Source: an uncultured SAR86 cluster bacterium
Lineage (GTDB): Bacteria; Pseudomonadota; Gammaproteobacteria; Magnimaribacterales; D2472
Direction of reading: 5' to 3'
Length of the DNA stretch: 64,000 nt
NCBI GenBank assembly: GCA_905181595.1
Contig: CAJIYI010000002.1
Span: forward strand, 1-64,000
Below are positions 47,341-57,593 of the stretch, piece by piece. Numbering within the stretch: position 1 is the first letter of the stretch; every line of letters starts with the position of its first letter. Below the pieces are notes generated by a model, which was not told where the DNA came from, made no database searches, and was given only the letters and a program-made list of their open reading frames with translations. The position numbers and the translations under genes are program-made.

Positions 47341-48430
47341 TTGCTCTTAAATTTCTATACCACAACTCTACTGGATGCTCATGAGTGAAGCCATGACCTC
47401 CCAGTAATTGCACGCCATCGGTTCCTATTTTCATTCCATGATGAGCAGCAAACCTATGAGTTAAAGAAGCTTGTTTATGAAAATCTGCTCCTATGTCTTT
47501 TAATGCTGCGGCCTTGTAAACCATTAACCTCATGGCCTCAATTTCAATTGCCATATCGGCCACCAAAAAAGCCACAGACTGTCGATTAGAAATAGGTTCA
47601 TCAAAGGCCACTCGCTCATTCGTATATGGCACAACGTAATCTAAAACAGCCTGGCAGACTCCTAGAGCCATGGCTGACATACCTATTCTTGATGAGTCTA
47701 ATAATTCTTGAAAATTAATAGAATAATTATGGCCACCCAATTTTTGAGAGGTCTTAATTTTACAATTAGATAGATTAATTTCTGATAAAGGCAATCCTTT
47801 TAAACCCATAAATTCTTTTGAAGTAATTTCCAAGCCTTCCGTATCCTTATCCAAAACATATAAATTGCTTTCACCGCTCTCGCTTGTTGCAGAAATTAAA
47901 AAGGAAGTAGCCTCCTCTGCAAAAGCAATGCCTGTTTTGGTGCCGTTAAGAATAAGCTCTTCCCCACTCTCATCAACCGAAACGCTTGAGTTTGATGCGT
48001 TGCCCATGATGCTTGAATTATTTATCCCTAGGCCGACATGAAACATAGATCCATCAGAGTATTGTTTTAATAATTCTTTCTTTTGCTCTTCGCTGCCATG
48101 CTCAGTAATAATTTTTGCGGTTAGCATCGGCAAAGATAACGACATAGCTAAGGATAAGTCTCCGTATGCCAAAGCTTCCAAGGCAAGAGCTTGAGACGTT
48201 GCATCTTGGGCAATTTCCATGCCTCCATAGGCCTCCGGAATACCAAGAGATATTAAGTCTAGATCTTTCATTTTACCAAGAAGCTCATCCGAAGGACGAC
48301 CGGCTGCTTCTGCATCTCTGGCAATAGGTCGCATCTCAGTTTCTGCAAATTTTCTCAACATATCCCATGTCATTTGCTGCTCTTCGCTCATGGCAATATC
48401 GAAAGGATGCTCAGTCTTATAATCCTGCAT
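47309..48430 (-). CDS. Acyl-CoA dehydrogenase, second paralogue
   Basis: From ATG at 48430 the protein has about 373 residues: EEQQMTWDMLRKFAETEMRP at the N terminus, SLGIPEAYGGMEIAQD, the FAD part (NGTKTGIAFAEEATSFLI) and RQSVAFLVADMAIEIEAMRLM. It ends at AIGIFEAGAGV, just beyond the catalytic Glu region, so the usual C-terminal helix is shorter than in its neighbour. The frame is open for 18 codons further upstream, but those codons have no ribosome-binding site. An inverted repeat at 48479-48508 lies just in front. It probably forms a heteromer or acts in series with the next gene. Confidence 0.88.
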   Translation of the reverse strand: MQDYKTEHPFDIAMSEEQQMTWDMLRKFAETEMRPIARDAEAAGRPSDELLGKMKDLDLISLGIPEAYGGMEIAQDATSQALALEALAYGDLSLAMSLSLPMLTAKIITEHGSEEQKKELLKQYSDGSMFHVGLGINNSSIMGNASNSSVSVDESGEELILNGTKTGIAFAEEATSFLISATSESGESNLYVLDKDTEGLEITSKEFMGLKGLPLSEINLSNCKIKTSQKLGGHNYSINFQELLDSSRIGMSAMALGVCQAVLDYVVPYTNERVAFDEPISNRQSVAFLVADMAIEIEAMRLMVYKAAALKDIGADFHKQASLTHRFAAHHGMKIGTDGVQLLGGHGFTHEHPVELWYRNLRAIGIFEAGAGV

Positions 48431-48478
48431 AATAATTAGTGTTAACTTAGTAAATAAATTTTTGTAGCAGGTAAATAT

Positions 48479-48508
48479 TAACACTTGAATGCTTAACTGA
48501 AAGTGTTA
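48479..48508. promoter_or_regulatory. Inverted repeat between acyl-CoA dehydrogenase and nth
   Basis: TAACACTT and AAGTGTTA form perfect 8-base arms, 14 bases apart, in the short divergent gap. The repeat overlaps the proposed -35 of nth and lies about 50 bases upstream of the dehydrogenase start. It could be the operator of a fatty-acid regulator; no known box matches exactly. Confidence 0.4.
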
Positions 48509-48522
48509 TGCGAAAATATAAT
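48493..48522 (+). promoter_or_regulatory. Probable sigma-70 promoter of nth
   Basis: TTAACT (48493-48498) and a perfect TATAAT (48517-48522) are 18 bases apart. Transcription would begin near 48529, about 28 bases before the nth ATG at 48557. Confidence 0.5.
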
Positions 48523-48556
48523 ATCTGCATCAGATCATCATGGTATTTTTTAATAA

Positions 48557-49210
48557 ATGAGAAAAGCTGAAAGAGCCCAAATAGTTCTAGACACACTGGA
48601 GGCACATTATCCAGAAACTCCAGTGCCCCTAGATCACAAAGACCACTTCACCCTTTTGGTTGCTGTTTTATTATCAGCTCAATGCACAGATGAGAGAGTA
48701 AATAAGGTAACTCCGAAGCTGTTTGCATTAGCCGACAATCCAATAGATATGTGTAAGGTCAGCCCTGACACTATTTATAAAATTATTAGGCCATGCGGCC
48801 TGGGTCCCAAAAAATCAAAGGCCATTTATGATCTCTCGCATATTCTATGCTCATCTTATGGCGGCCAAGTTCCGGCAGACATAAAAGCACTAGAAAAGCT
48901 TCCTGGAGTTGGTCACAAAACAGCATCAGTGGTAATCAGCCAAGGCTTTGGGCAACCTGCATTCCCAGTAGACACTCACATTCATCGATTAGCGCAAAGA
49001 TGGGGTTTAACGAAAGGAAAAAATGTAACAGCAACAGAAAAAGACCTAAAAAAAATTTTTCCTAAAGCCTCATGGAATAAGCTTCATCTTCAAATTATTT
49101 TTTGGGGCAGAGAGTTCTGCCAGGCTCAGCAGTGTCACGGTATCAAATGTGAAATTTGTAGGGCAACTTTTCCAAAAAGATCGAAACCTTTTCCCCACAA
49201 GAAGCCTTAG
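48557..49210 (+). CDS. nth: Endonuclease III
   Basis: Nth removes oxidised pyrimidines and nicks abasic sites. The 217-residue protein has the helix-hairpin-helix EKLPGVGHKTASVV with the catalytic lysine and FPVDTHIHRLAQRWG with the catalytic aspartate. The C-terminal iron-sulfur region reads FCQAQQCHGIKCEICRATF. Four cysteines are present, but their spacing (C-x4-C-x4-C-x2-C) differs from the common C-x6-C-x2-C-x5-C. The glyA gene starts 53 bases downstream. Confidence 0.93.
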   Translation: MRKAERAQIVLDTLEAHYPETPVPLDHKDHFTLLVAVLLSAQCTDERVNKVTPKLFALADNPIDMCKVSPDTIYKIIRPCGLGPKKSKAIYDLSHILCSSYGGQVPADIKALEKLPGVGHKTASVVISQGFGQPAFPVDTHIHRLAQRWGLTKGKNVTATEKDLKKIFPKASWNKLHLQIIFWGREFCQAQQCHGIKCEICRATFPKRSKPFPHKKP

Positions 49211-49263
49211 ATAATTTAAAATAATGGTTGAATTAATTTTTTTAAAAACCTTTGGAGCATCCC

Positions 49264-50538
49264 ATGGAATCGCAAGCAGATTCAATTTTTGCAAATTCAC
49301 AAACAATCGAATTGTATGATCAAGAACTCTGGCAGTCGATCAACAATGAATCAGATCGACAAGAGGAACACATTGAACTCATTGCCTCTGAAAACTATGC
49401 AAGCCAAAGAATCCTAGAGGCGCAGGGATCCGTATTAACGAATAAATATGCAGAGGGATATCCTGGCAAAAGATACTACGGTGGATGCGAGTATGTAGAT
49501 ATTGCTGAACAATTAGCTATAAGTAGAGCAAAAGAATTATTTAAAGCTGATTATGCAAATGTTCAACCGCACTCTGGTTCATCTGCGAATGCTGCAGCCT
49601 TTTTAGCGATGCTTCAACCAAACGATACTATTTTAGGAATGAGCCTAGATCATGGGGGGCATTTAACCCACGGAGCAAAGGTTAATTTTTCTGGAAAAAA
49701 CTACACAGCCTATCAGTATGGCCTTCACCCAGAGACTCATGACATTGACTATGATCAGGTAAGAGATCTAGCGAAAGAGCACAATCCTCAACTCATCATT
49801 GCAGGTTTTTCTGCATTTTCAGGAATTATTGATTGGAAGATTTTTAGAGAGATAGCAGATGAAGTAGGCGCCTATTTCCTTGTGGACATGGCTCATGTAT
49901 CTGGTCTTATCGCTGCTGGCCTATATCCATCGCCAGTGCCTTATGCTGATGTTGTTACCTCAACCACCCACAAGACATTGCGTGGCCCTAGGTCGGGTAT
50001 TATTCTTGCCAAGAAAAATGAAGCACTTGAAAAAAAATTAAACTCTGCGGTGTTTCCTGGCTCACAGGGTGGTCCACTTATGCACGTAATAGCTGCGAAG
50101 GCTGTCTGTTTTAAAGAAGCTCTTGATCCAGAGTTTAGAGTCTATACTCAAACTGTAATGGACCATGCAAAGCTAATGTGTGAAGTAATACAAAGTCGGG
50201 GCATTGATGTTGTTTCAGGAAAAACTGAAAATCATATTGTATTAATGGATTTAAGAAGCAAAAATTTAACGGGCAAAGACTGTGAATTAGCTCTTGGGCA
50301 AGCCAACATCACCACCAATAAAAATGCCGTGCCAAATGACCCTCAGTCACCCTTTGTAACTTCAGGGATTAGATTAGGGACTGCTGCTGTTACAACCCGT
50401 GGATTTGGGACAGCAGAAATTAAAACCTTAAGTAACTGGATTTGTGACATTGCGCTGGACTTAGAAAATACGCAACAAATTAATGCTATCAAAGAACAAG
50501 TCGTTACAATGTGTAAAAGGTTCCCTGTATATAAATAA
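49264..50538 (+). CDS. glyA: Serine hydroxymethyltransferase
   Basis: GlyA makes glycine and 5,10-methylene-tetrahydrofolate from serine. The 424-residue protein has [34 protein letters not shown], the folate and PLP-binding [20 protein letters not shown], and the PLP lysine in [21 protein letters not shown] at 49264 follows a GGAG site by 6 bases, which fixes the start. It overlaps nrdR by one base (TAATG), the conserved glyA-nrdR link. Confidence 0.97.
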   Translation: MESQADSIFANSQTIELYDQELWQSINNESDRQEEHIELIASENYASQRILEAQGSVLTNKYAEGYPGKRYYGGCEYVDIAEQLAISRAKELFKADYANVQPHSGSSANAAAFLAMLQPNDTILGMSLDHGGHLTHGAKVNFSGKNYTAYQYGLHPETHDIDYDQVRDLAKEHNPQLIIAGFSAFSGIIDWKIFREIADEVGAYFLVDMAHVSGLIAAGLYPSPVPYADVVTSTTHKTLRGPRSGIILAKKNEALEKKLNSAVFPGSQGGPLMHVIAAKAVCFKEALDPEFRVYTQTVMDHAKLMCEVIQSRGIDVVSGKTENHIVLMDLRSKNLTGKDCELALGQANITTNKNAVPNDPQSPFVTSGIRLGTAAVTTRGFGTAEIKTLSNWICDIALDLENTQQINAIKEQVVTMCKRFPVYK

Positions 50539-51018
50539 TGTTCTGTCCATTCTGCCAAGCCCAAGATACTAAAGTCATAGACTCTAGGAATGTTGGAGAT
50601 GGCTCTCAGATTCGCCGTCGAAGAGAATGCGAAGTCTGTCATGCTCGCTTTACCACATTCGAAACAGCCGATCTGGCATTGCCAAGGATTATTAAAAGCG
50701 ATGGAGAAAGGCAACCTTTTAATGGTGTTAAAGTTGAAAGGTGGAATGCTCCGAGCTCTTGAAAAAAGACCTCTTTCAGCCGAAGAAGTGGATGCGGTCT
50801 TTGGAAGCATCTTAACCGAGATCAGGCAACTGGGAGAAAGAGAGATTGCCTCTCGACAACTTGGCGAGATCGTCATGCGTAACTTGAAAAGAGTGGACCA
50901 GGTAGCGTATGTAAGATTTGCGTCCGTCTACAGAGATTTTCAAGACATCAAGGAATTTGCCGAGGAAATTTCTTCGCTATCTAAAGAGAAACCAAAAACT
51001 CGCAAAAAGAAGAAATGA
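50538..51018 (+). CDS. nrdR: Transcriptional repressor NrdR, frameshifted
   Basis: NrdR represses ribonucleotide reductase genes in response to ATP/dATP. The first 75 codons have the zinc ribbon [15 protein letters not shown] and [17 protein letters not shown]. The ATP cone continues in another frame (50590-51018): [18 protein letters not shown], then [23 protein letters not shown]. One indel near 50700-50760 splits about 160 codons, the family size. It overlaps glyA upstream by one base and ribD downstream by four (ATGA). Confidence 0.92.
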
Positions 51019-52118
51019 AAGAACAGGAGTTCATGGCCCATGCAATTAAACTTGCTGCAAAGGGTCGACTCAGAACTCAGCCCAATCCCATGGTCGGTTG
51101 CGTTATTGTCAAAGGCTCCAAAGTCATCGGTGAAGGCTGGCATAAACGCTACGGTGGAGACCACGCAGAAGTTGAGGCCATTAAGCATTGCAAGCGAAAA
51201 TTTGGGGCCAAAAAAGCTAGGCAGCTTATTAAAGGGATCAAACCTATACGTCAATCTTGAGCCATGTTCCATTCTAAAGAATACTCCTCCATGTGTAGAT
51301 GCCTGATAGATTACGGAATAAAGAAAGTGATTTGCGGAACTCTAGATCCCAACCCTAAAATTAATGGCCGAGGCGTTAAATTACTTAAAAATGCTGGTAT
51401 CGATGTCTCAGTTGGGATTTTAGAAAAAGACTGCAAAGAATTAAACAAAATTTTTTTTATTAACCAAAAAAAATCGCGTCCATATATTATTTTAAAAGCT
51501 GCTCAATCATTAGATGGAAAGATTGCTTTAAAGAATGGTGCCAGCTCATGGATCTCAAACAGCCAATCCAGAAAAGATACTCATCTTATGAGAGCACAAG
51601 TTAAGGCAATTCTGGTCGGAAAAAACACTGCTGTGAATGATAATCCAGCTTTGACTGTTCGCCTTTCGCACAAAGAATTAGGGCTTGCAAAAAGTTTGCC
51701 TATGCCTCAGCCAACTAAAATTATTATTGGAGATATAAAAAAGGCCGCTGATGCAAAAAAAATATTTGCCAATAATGCCAGAGTTATAACTGGCTCAAGA
51801 AAATCTGGGTTTGTAAAAAATAATGTTGAACACCTTCAGTATAAAAATAAAAATTTTTTAAACGCTTTCATGACGGACTTATTTGCGAGAGATATCTCCA
51901 GTGTTCTAGTGGAAGGTGGCCAAGAAACTTTAAATGCATTTATCGCCAATAATCTTTTTGATGAGCTGGTGCTATATACTGCTCCAATATTTCTAGGCAG
52001 AAAAAGCATGGGAGCTACTAACCTTGAGTCACCTCTTCTGATAAAAGAAGCAGCTAGACTTAAGCTACAAAAGCTAGAAAGATTTGATGGTGATATTAAG
52101 GCTACTTACATAGCTTAA
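51015..52118 (+). CDS. ribD: Riboflavin biosynthesis deaminase/reductase, frameshifted
   Basis: RibD carries out the second and third steps of riboflavin synthesis. The deaminase half has TQPNPMVGCVIVKG, GDHAEVEAI and, in another frame, YVNLEPCSILKNTPPCVDA with the zinc cysteines. The reductase half (51264-52118) has PYIILKAAQSLDGKIALKNG, ILVGKNTAVNDNPALTVR and SVLVEGGQETLNAF. Two indels near 51200-51300 separate pieces of one gene with about 368 codons, the usual size. It follows nrdR directly. Confidence 0.93.
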
Positions 52119-52160
52119 ATTGATTGACGGATTTTAAATATTAGAGACTTACATAAAACA

Positions 52161-53237
52161 ATGGAATTCAACGCAACCAAAGAACTAATCGAGGACATTG
52201 CAGATGGCAAAATGGTTATTTTGCTTGATGATGAAGATAGAGAAAATGAGGGCGATCTAGTTTGTGCCGCTGAATTAATTGACGATAAAAAAATTAACTT
52301 CATGATTAGTAAAGCTAGAGGATTGGTCTGCCTGCCCCTCTCACCAGAGAAGTGTGACAAGCTTAACTTGCCCATGATGACTAATAATAATCGTGCAAAG
52401 CATGGCACTGGATTCACCGTATCGATTGAAGCAAAAGAAGGAATCACTACAGGGATTTCTGCGGTAGATAGAGCTCTTACCATTCAAGCTGCTGCAAATA
52501 AAGATGCAATAGCTAGTGACATTGTTCAGCCCGGTCATATTTTTCCATTGAGAGCCTCAGAAGGAGGTGTTTTAAGCAGAGCCGGGCATACAGAAGCAGC
52601 ATGTGATTTATCTAGACTTGCTGGCTTGGAAGAAGCAGGGGTTATTTGCGAGATTATGAATGAAGATGGAACCATGGCAAGAAGAGATGACCTCTTAGAA
52701 TTTGCAAAGAAATATGAAATGAAGATTGGTACCATCTCCGATTTAATCCAGTACAGAGCCTTAAAAGAGAAATCAGTAAAGTTTGAATATTCTAAAAATG
52801 TGGAAATCCAAGGAATATCATTTGAACTCTCTGCTTGGACAGATACTATTTTTAATAACCTTCATCTTGCATTTGTGAAAGGAGATATCGCTTCAGCAGA
52901 TGCTCCATTGGTTAGGGTGCATGTTCCTAATACACTGCATGATCTTATTGGACTTGAAGAGTTTGGAGAAAGATTGGATATCCGAAAAGCGCTTGCAAGA
53001 ATAGGCCAAGAGCCATGCGCTGTTCTTATTTTAATCGGCAATAACCAAGATCCAGAGGGAATTATTAATAACTTAAAAGGAACACAAACAACAATAGTCC
53101 CAGAAACCAAGACTGTTGGTATTGGATCTCAGATTTTAAAAGAGCTTGGTTTGAAAAAAATTAAATTGCTTGCTGCGCCTGTCAAGTATCCTTCACTGGG
53201 TGGTTTTGATCTTGAGATTATTGGTTTTGAGCAATGA
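52161..53237 (+). CDS. ribB: 3,4-dihydroxy-2-butanone 4-phosphate synthase with degenerate GTP cyclohydrolase II-like domain
   Basis: The first 200 residues are a complete RibB: VILLDDEDRENEGDLVCAAE, NRAKHGTGFTVSIEA, GHIFPLRASEGGVLSRAGHTE, EAGVICEIMNEDGTMARRDD. Residues 205-358 keep a GCH II-like fold (VRVHVPNTLHDLIG, then KTVGIGSQILKELGLKKI) but lack the three zinc cysteines and the RQEGRG loop. So the protein makes the four-carbon unit, but the second domain is probably not a cyclohydrolase, as in pseudomonad RibBX. A separate intact RibA is at 39560. It overlaps ribH by four bases. Confidence 0.94.
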   Translation: MEFNATKELIEDIADGKMVILLDDEDRENEGDLVCAAELIDDKKINFMISKARGLVCLPLSPEKCDKLNLPMMTNNNRAKHGTGFTVSIEAKEGITTGISAVDRALTIQAAANKDAIASDIVQPGHIFPLRASEGGVLSRAGHTEAACDLSRLAGLEEAGVICEIMNEDGTMARRDDLLEFAKKYEMKIGTISDLIQYRALKEKSVKFEYSKNVEIQGISFELSAWTDTIFNNLHLAFVKGDIASADAPLVRVHVPNTLHDLIGLEEFGERLDIRKALARIGQEPCAVLILIGNNQDPEGIINNLKGTQTTIVPETKTVGIGSQILKELGLKKIKLLAAPVKYPSLGGFDLEIIGFEQ

Positions 53238-53677
53238 GCGAAAATACCTTTACTCATAATTCGATCAATGTGAATCCCTTACACAAAATTACTATTGTGG
53301 CGGCTAGATGGAATGCTGAACTTGTTGATGATTTAGTTCATGCTGCCTCTGAGCATTTAACAAAAATTGGTTACAAGAATATAGAAACTATTTACGTTCC
53401 AGGATCTTGGGAATTAGTGCATGCCTCTCAAAAAGCTCTAGAAAAGAGTGATGGGGTCATTAGCTTTGGTGTAGTAATAAGAGGTGAGACTACTCACTAT
53501 GAGCTGATTTCAGAATCAGTGGCACAAGGCCTGATGCAAGTAAGCATAGATGCAAAAAAACCTCTTGCGTTAGGTTTGATAGCTACAGAAGATTTTAATC
53601 AAGCGAAGAGAAGATGTGATCCATCTGAGTTAAATAAGGGCAAAGAAATTGCTCAGTCTCTTGCAGAGACCCTTTGA
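53234..53677 (+). CDS. ribH: 6,7-dimethyl-8-ribityllumazine synthase
   Basis: RibH condenses the two riboflavin precursors. The 147-residue protein has ITIVAARWNAELVDDLV, VPGSWELVHASQKAL, and the catalytic histidine in VVIRGETTHYELISESVAQG, then LALGLIATEDFNQAKRR. Length and motifs are normal. It is coupled to ribB upstream, with nusB starting 7 bases downstream. The last enzyme, riboflavin synthase RibE, is not in this cluster or window. Confidence 0.96.
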   Translation: MSENTFTHNSINVNPLHKITIVAARWNAELVDDLVHAASEHLTKIGYKNIETIYVPGSWELVHASQKALEKSDGVISFGVVIRGETTHYELISESVAQGLMQVSIDAKKPLALGLIATEDFNQAKRRCDPSELNKGKEIAQSLAETL

Positions 53678-53684
53678 AAAGATC

Positions 53685-54128
53685 ATGTCAAAAAATCTAG
53701 GTCAATACAAACAGGAACTGCAAACACGAGAATGTTTGGTCCAAGCAATTTATCAATATATTTTTAATGCGACGTCATTAAATTTACTGATTGAACAATT
53801 CCTCGCTGAAAATACCCCAAAAAAAATTAACGTCCCATATTTTAAACAACGCCTCAAAAATATTTTTGAGCAAGCCGATGACTTAAAAGAAATTACCAGG
53901 AACCTCAAAGATAATGAGGGTGAAAATCTTGAAATGATTGATGAAGCAGTTTTATGGCTAGGCATGGTTGAGATTCGAGCAAATGAATTACCTCATCCTG
54001 TAGTCATGGATGAATGCATTAGGTTATCTAAGAAATTTTCCAATCCTAATTCATTTAAATTTATTAATGCCAAACTAGACGAGTGGCTCAAAACGAATAA
54101 AGCAGACTGGCTCAAGAAGAGTAATTAA
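53685..54128 (+). CDS. nusB: Transcription antitermination factor NusB
   Basis: NusB binds boxA with S10 and supports rRNA antitermination. From ATG at 53685 the protein has 147 residues, with the helical pattern RECLVQAIYQYIFNATSL, then EMIDEAVLWLGMVEIRANEL and VVMDECIRLSKKFSN, and an ending KFINAKLDEWLK. The frame is open 12 codons further upstream inside ribH, but the later ATG fits the family. Its 3' end overlaps the convergent DUF3604 gene by 17 bases. The order ribH-nusB is conserved. Confidence 0.92.
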   Translation: MSKNLGQYKQELQTRECLVQAIYQYIFNATSLNLLIEQFLAENTPKKINVPYFKQRLKNIFEQADDLKEITRNLKDNEGENLEMIDEAVLWLGMVEIRANELPHPVVMDECIRLSKKFSNPNSFKFINAKLDEWLKTNKADWLKKSN

Positions 54129-56343
54129 CATATATTGGGCTTGACCAAGCTCGATGCTCTGCAGGCGAAGTGCACTCTTCTCTGTTCTCATTAACCCCTA
54201 CCCTACATATTTCAGTTTTTATACATTTCCCATTTTCATCAAACTCACAACCCAATGGATCTGCTGATAGTGTTGGTGAAGGCTCCTCAATAGCACGAAC
54301 ATAGTAAACGGCGTCTCTTCGACCAATTGAGAATTGCTCATCTTCAAATGAGATTTGACAACTTTTACTGTTGCAAGGAAAGGTTTTCCAAACATCTGCT
54401 ACTAGTCCTTCAACAGGCTCATTTTCAAATTGTTGAGGTAAGATTTTGATCACCTCAATTCTAGAAATAACTCTTCTTTCATTGCTTGGGTTATAACATT
54501 CTGAATTACATATCTTCTCAAGACGATCTTGAGTCAACCCATTATTACTATAGTCAGGACAACCAGGTTTTTGCTTGAGAGAACCTGCAGCTTTTACAGT
54601 AAATACAGGTGATTGATTGCTATTGACCTCTCCTCCCATTACTAGAGATTCAGACTGAATTTCTGCATCAAACCATAAAAGAATTCTCGGACCAGATGTT
54701 GCGTAAACTTCTTTTCTTTCTAAAGCATCCCAAATTGATTGTCTGTTCCTAGACGATGAGTGTGCCGCAACTAAACCCCCTGACATAAAGTATGCGCTCG
54801 CCCTTTCAGCATCTGTTGCAATATTTAAATCTAAGATACTGGTCAAGCCAGTATTCTCCAAATCAACAAAGGAAGGTTCTAATTTGCCCTTGGGACGTCT
54901 GAGTGAACTTAACTTTTCAAATAAGGGATCGCTGAAGCCATTAGCCTCAGTATTATAAAGTCGGTCAATTTCTTTATAACCTGTTCCAGGTCGAGCGCCG
55001 TGATTATCACTTGAACCAATAAACCCAAACTTAAAGCGTTTTGGATTTTGCTTATCAGTAAAATCACTTAAAGCTAAAACATACTGCGCTGAGCCTAGAG
55101 GTCTGTAGTTAAAAGATGGTAAAAAACAGTCATTGCATTGCCCGGCATTTAAGTAGTCATCCGGATCAGTTTCATTGACTGCTGCGTATCCTGTTGGACC
55201 CATTTGGGCGGCAAATAATTTTGTTTGGTCTACCAAATATTTACAAGTCTGTTCGTCCATCTCAGAACCTTCACACCTTTTGGCCATGATTTTGCCAGCT
55301 TGCTGACAAGTTGGCATAAAATTCTCAGTTGCCTCTGAACAAAAAATTTCACCAGAAGAATTTATGTTTGCATCATTCCATGTTCTATATTCTTCAGAGT
55401 TACCATGGCCTGAATAAATTTCAAATAAGAATTGGGAGTCGTCATCCTGAAAATCTTGTAGTTGTTTTTTCCAATCCGATGTCGGAGGGGTATAGAAGCC
55501 CCATGTTGTTCCGTGAGGAATAACCATGTAAGGAGTATCCCAATCTTTTAATTTCTGGAAAAGAATATTTGGATTAGTCGCCTCTTCATAACAATTTAAT
55601 GGAAGATTTTTTGTGTTAACCCCCTCAGGACATATGGGCGTAGCTTGAATCTCTTCAAAGAATTTGTCGAACGCAAAAAATCTGCTTCTATTGTTAAAAT
55701 CTAAAGTTGCGGGCAAAGCAGACATAGTCCAAGGCAATCCAAGCCTCATAACTAAGGGAGCCACTCCTCCTGAGCCAATTGCTCTTGGTGGAACGACAGA
55801 ATCTTCTGTTTCTAAAAACATAACATTTTTGTGCCCATAGTGATTTTCAGGATTCGGATCAACTTGGGTCCATTCCCATCCTAAAAAACTAACCAAATCA
55901 TCAGTACCCTCAGATAAATTATTGCACTGCTGAATACTCTCTTTCGTATCCAACCACTTTCTGGGTGTGCTTGCCTCTGCATGGTCGTTGATAGACCAGA
56001 AATCTAATGCTGAACAAAATCTTGCATAATCACAAGCATCTGCAATGGGAGATGCTCCTTTTCCATTCATAAAAGGCAAAGACCACATAAATGCATCGGT
56101 TGAGTAGGTTGTATGGACATGGAGATCGCCAAAAAGAATCTGTTTATCGTCCAGAACTTCTAGCTCAGATTTTACAAGATTCACTCTATTGGCTCGCTCT
56201 TCGACAACATTGCTTGGAAGAACTTTTCCTTCAATAACACCGGGGCCATCAAGACTCCCAAATATTTTTAGTACAGCTCCACCAAAGAAAATGAATACAC
56301 TAAAAACTATAAGCAATAAAAGTGAGGCAAGAAGTTTTCTCAT
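54112..56343 (-). CDS. DUF3604 family protein with PHP-like metal site
   Basis: The 743-residue protein is intact. An N-terminal membrane anchor or signal (LASLLLLIVFSVFIFFGG, residues 4-21) precedes a large exported domain. It has ILFGDLHVHTTYSTDAFMW, WSINDHAEAS, FLGWEWTQVD and, near residue 440, GFIGSSDNHGARPGTG. The DLHVHTxYS and NDH motifs form a metal-binding PHP-like site, so hydrolysis of a phosphate or sulfate ester, or another bond, is possible, but the family has no agreed function. It contains many cysteines. The gene lies 20 bases after purA. Confidence 0.82.
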   Translation of the reverse strand: MRKLLASLLLLIVFSVFIFFGGAVLKIFGSLDGPGVIEGKVLPSNVVEERANRVNLVKSELEVLDDKQILFGDLHVHTTYSTDAFMWSLPFMNGKGASPIADACDYARFCSALDFWSINDHAEASTPRKWLDTKESIQQCNNLSEGTDDLVSFLGWEWTQVDPNPENHYGHKNVMFLETEDSVVPPRAIGSGGVAPLVMRLGLPWTMSALPATLDFNNRSRFFAFDKFFEEIQATPICPEGVNTKNLPLNCYEEATNPNILFQKLKDWDTPYMVIPHGTTWGFYTPPTSDWKKQLQDFQDDDSQFLFEIYSGHGNSEEYRTWNDANINSSGEIFCSEATENFMPTCQQAGKIMAKRCEGSEMDEQTCKYLVDQTKLFAAQMGPTGYAAVNETDPDDYLNAGQCNDCFLPSFNYRPLGSAQYVLALSDFTDKQNPKRFKFGFIGSSDNHGARPGTGYKEIDRLYNTEANGFSDPLFEKLSSLRRPKGKLEPSFVDLENTGLTSILDLNIATDAERASAYFMSGGLVAAHSSSRNRQSIWDALERKEVYATSGPRILLWFDAEIQSESLVMGGEVNSNQSPVFTVKAAGSLKQKPGCPDYSNNGLTQDRLEKICNSECYNPSNERRVISRIEVIKILPQQFENEPVEGLVADVWKTFPCNSKSCQISFEDEQFSIGRRDAVYYVRAIEEPSPTLSADPLGCEFDENGKCIKTEICRVGVNENREECTSPAEHRAWSSPIYVNYSS

Positions 56344-56363
56344 CGGTCTCCTAGAAAATGAGC

Positions 56364-57588
<1,225 letters not shown>

Positions 57589-57593
57589 CTAGA

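Noticed and set aside
50343-50876. Minus-strand 177-codon frame across glyA and nrdR
   Set aside because: Both strands cannot be coding here, and the plus strand has clear GlyA and NrdR motifs.
52119-52160. FMN riboswitch in front of ribB
   Set aside because: The gap is only 42 bases and has no conserved RFN pairing.
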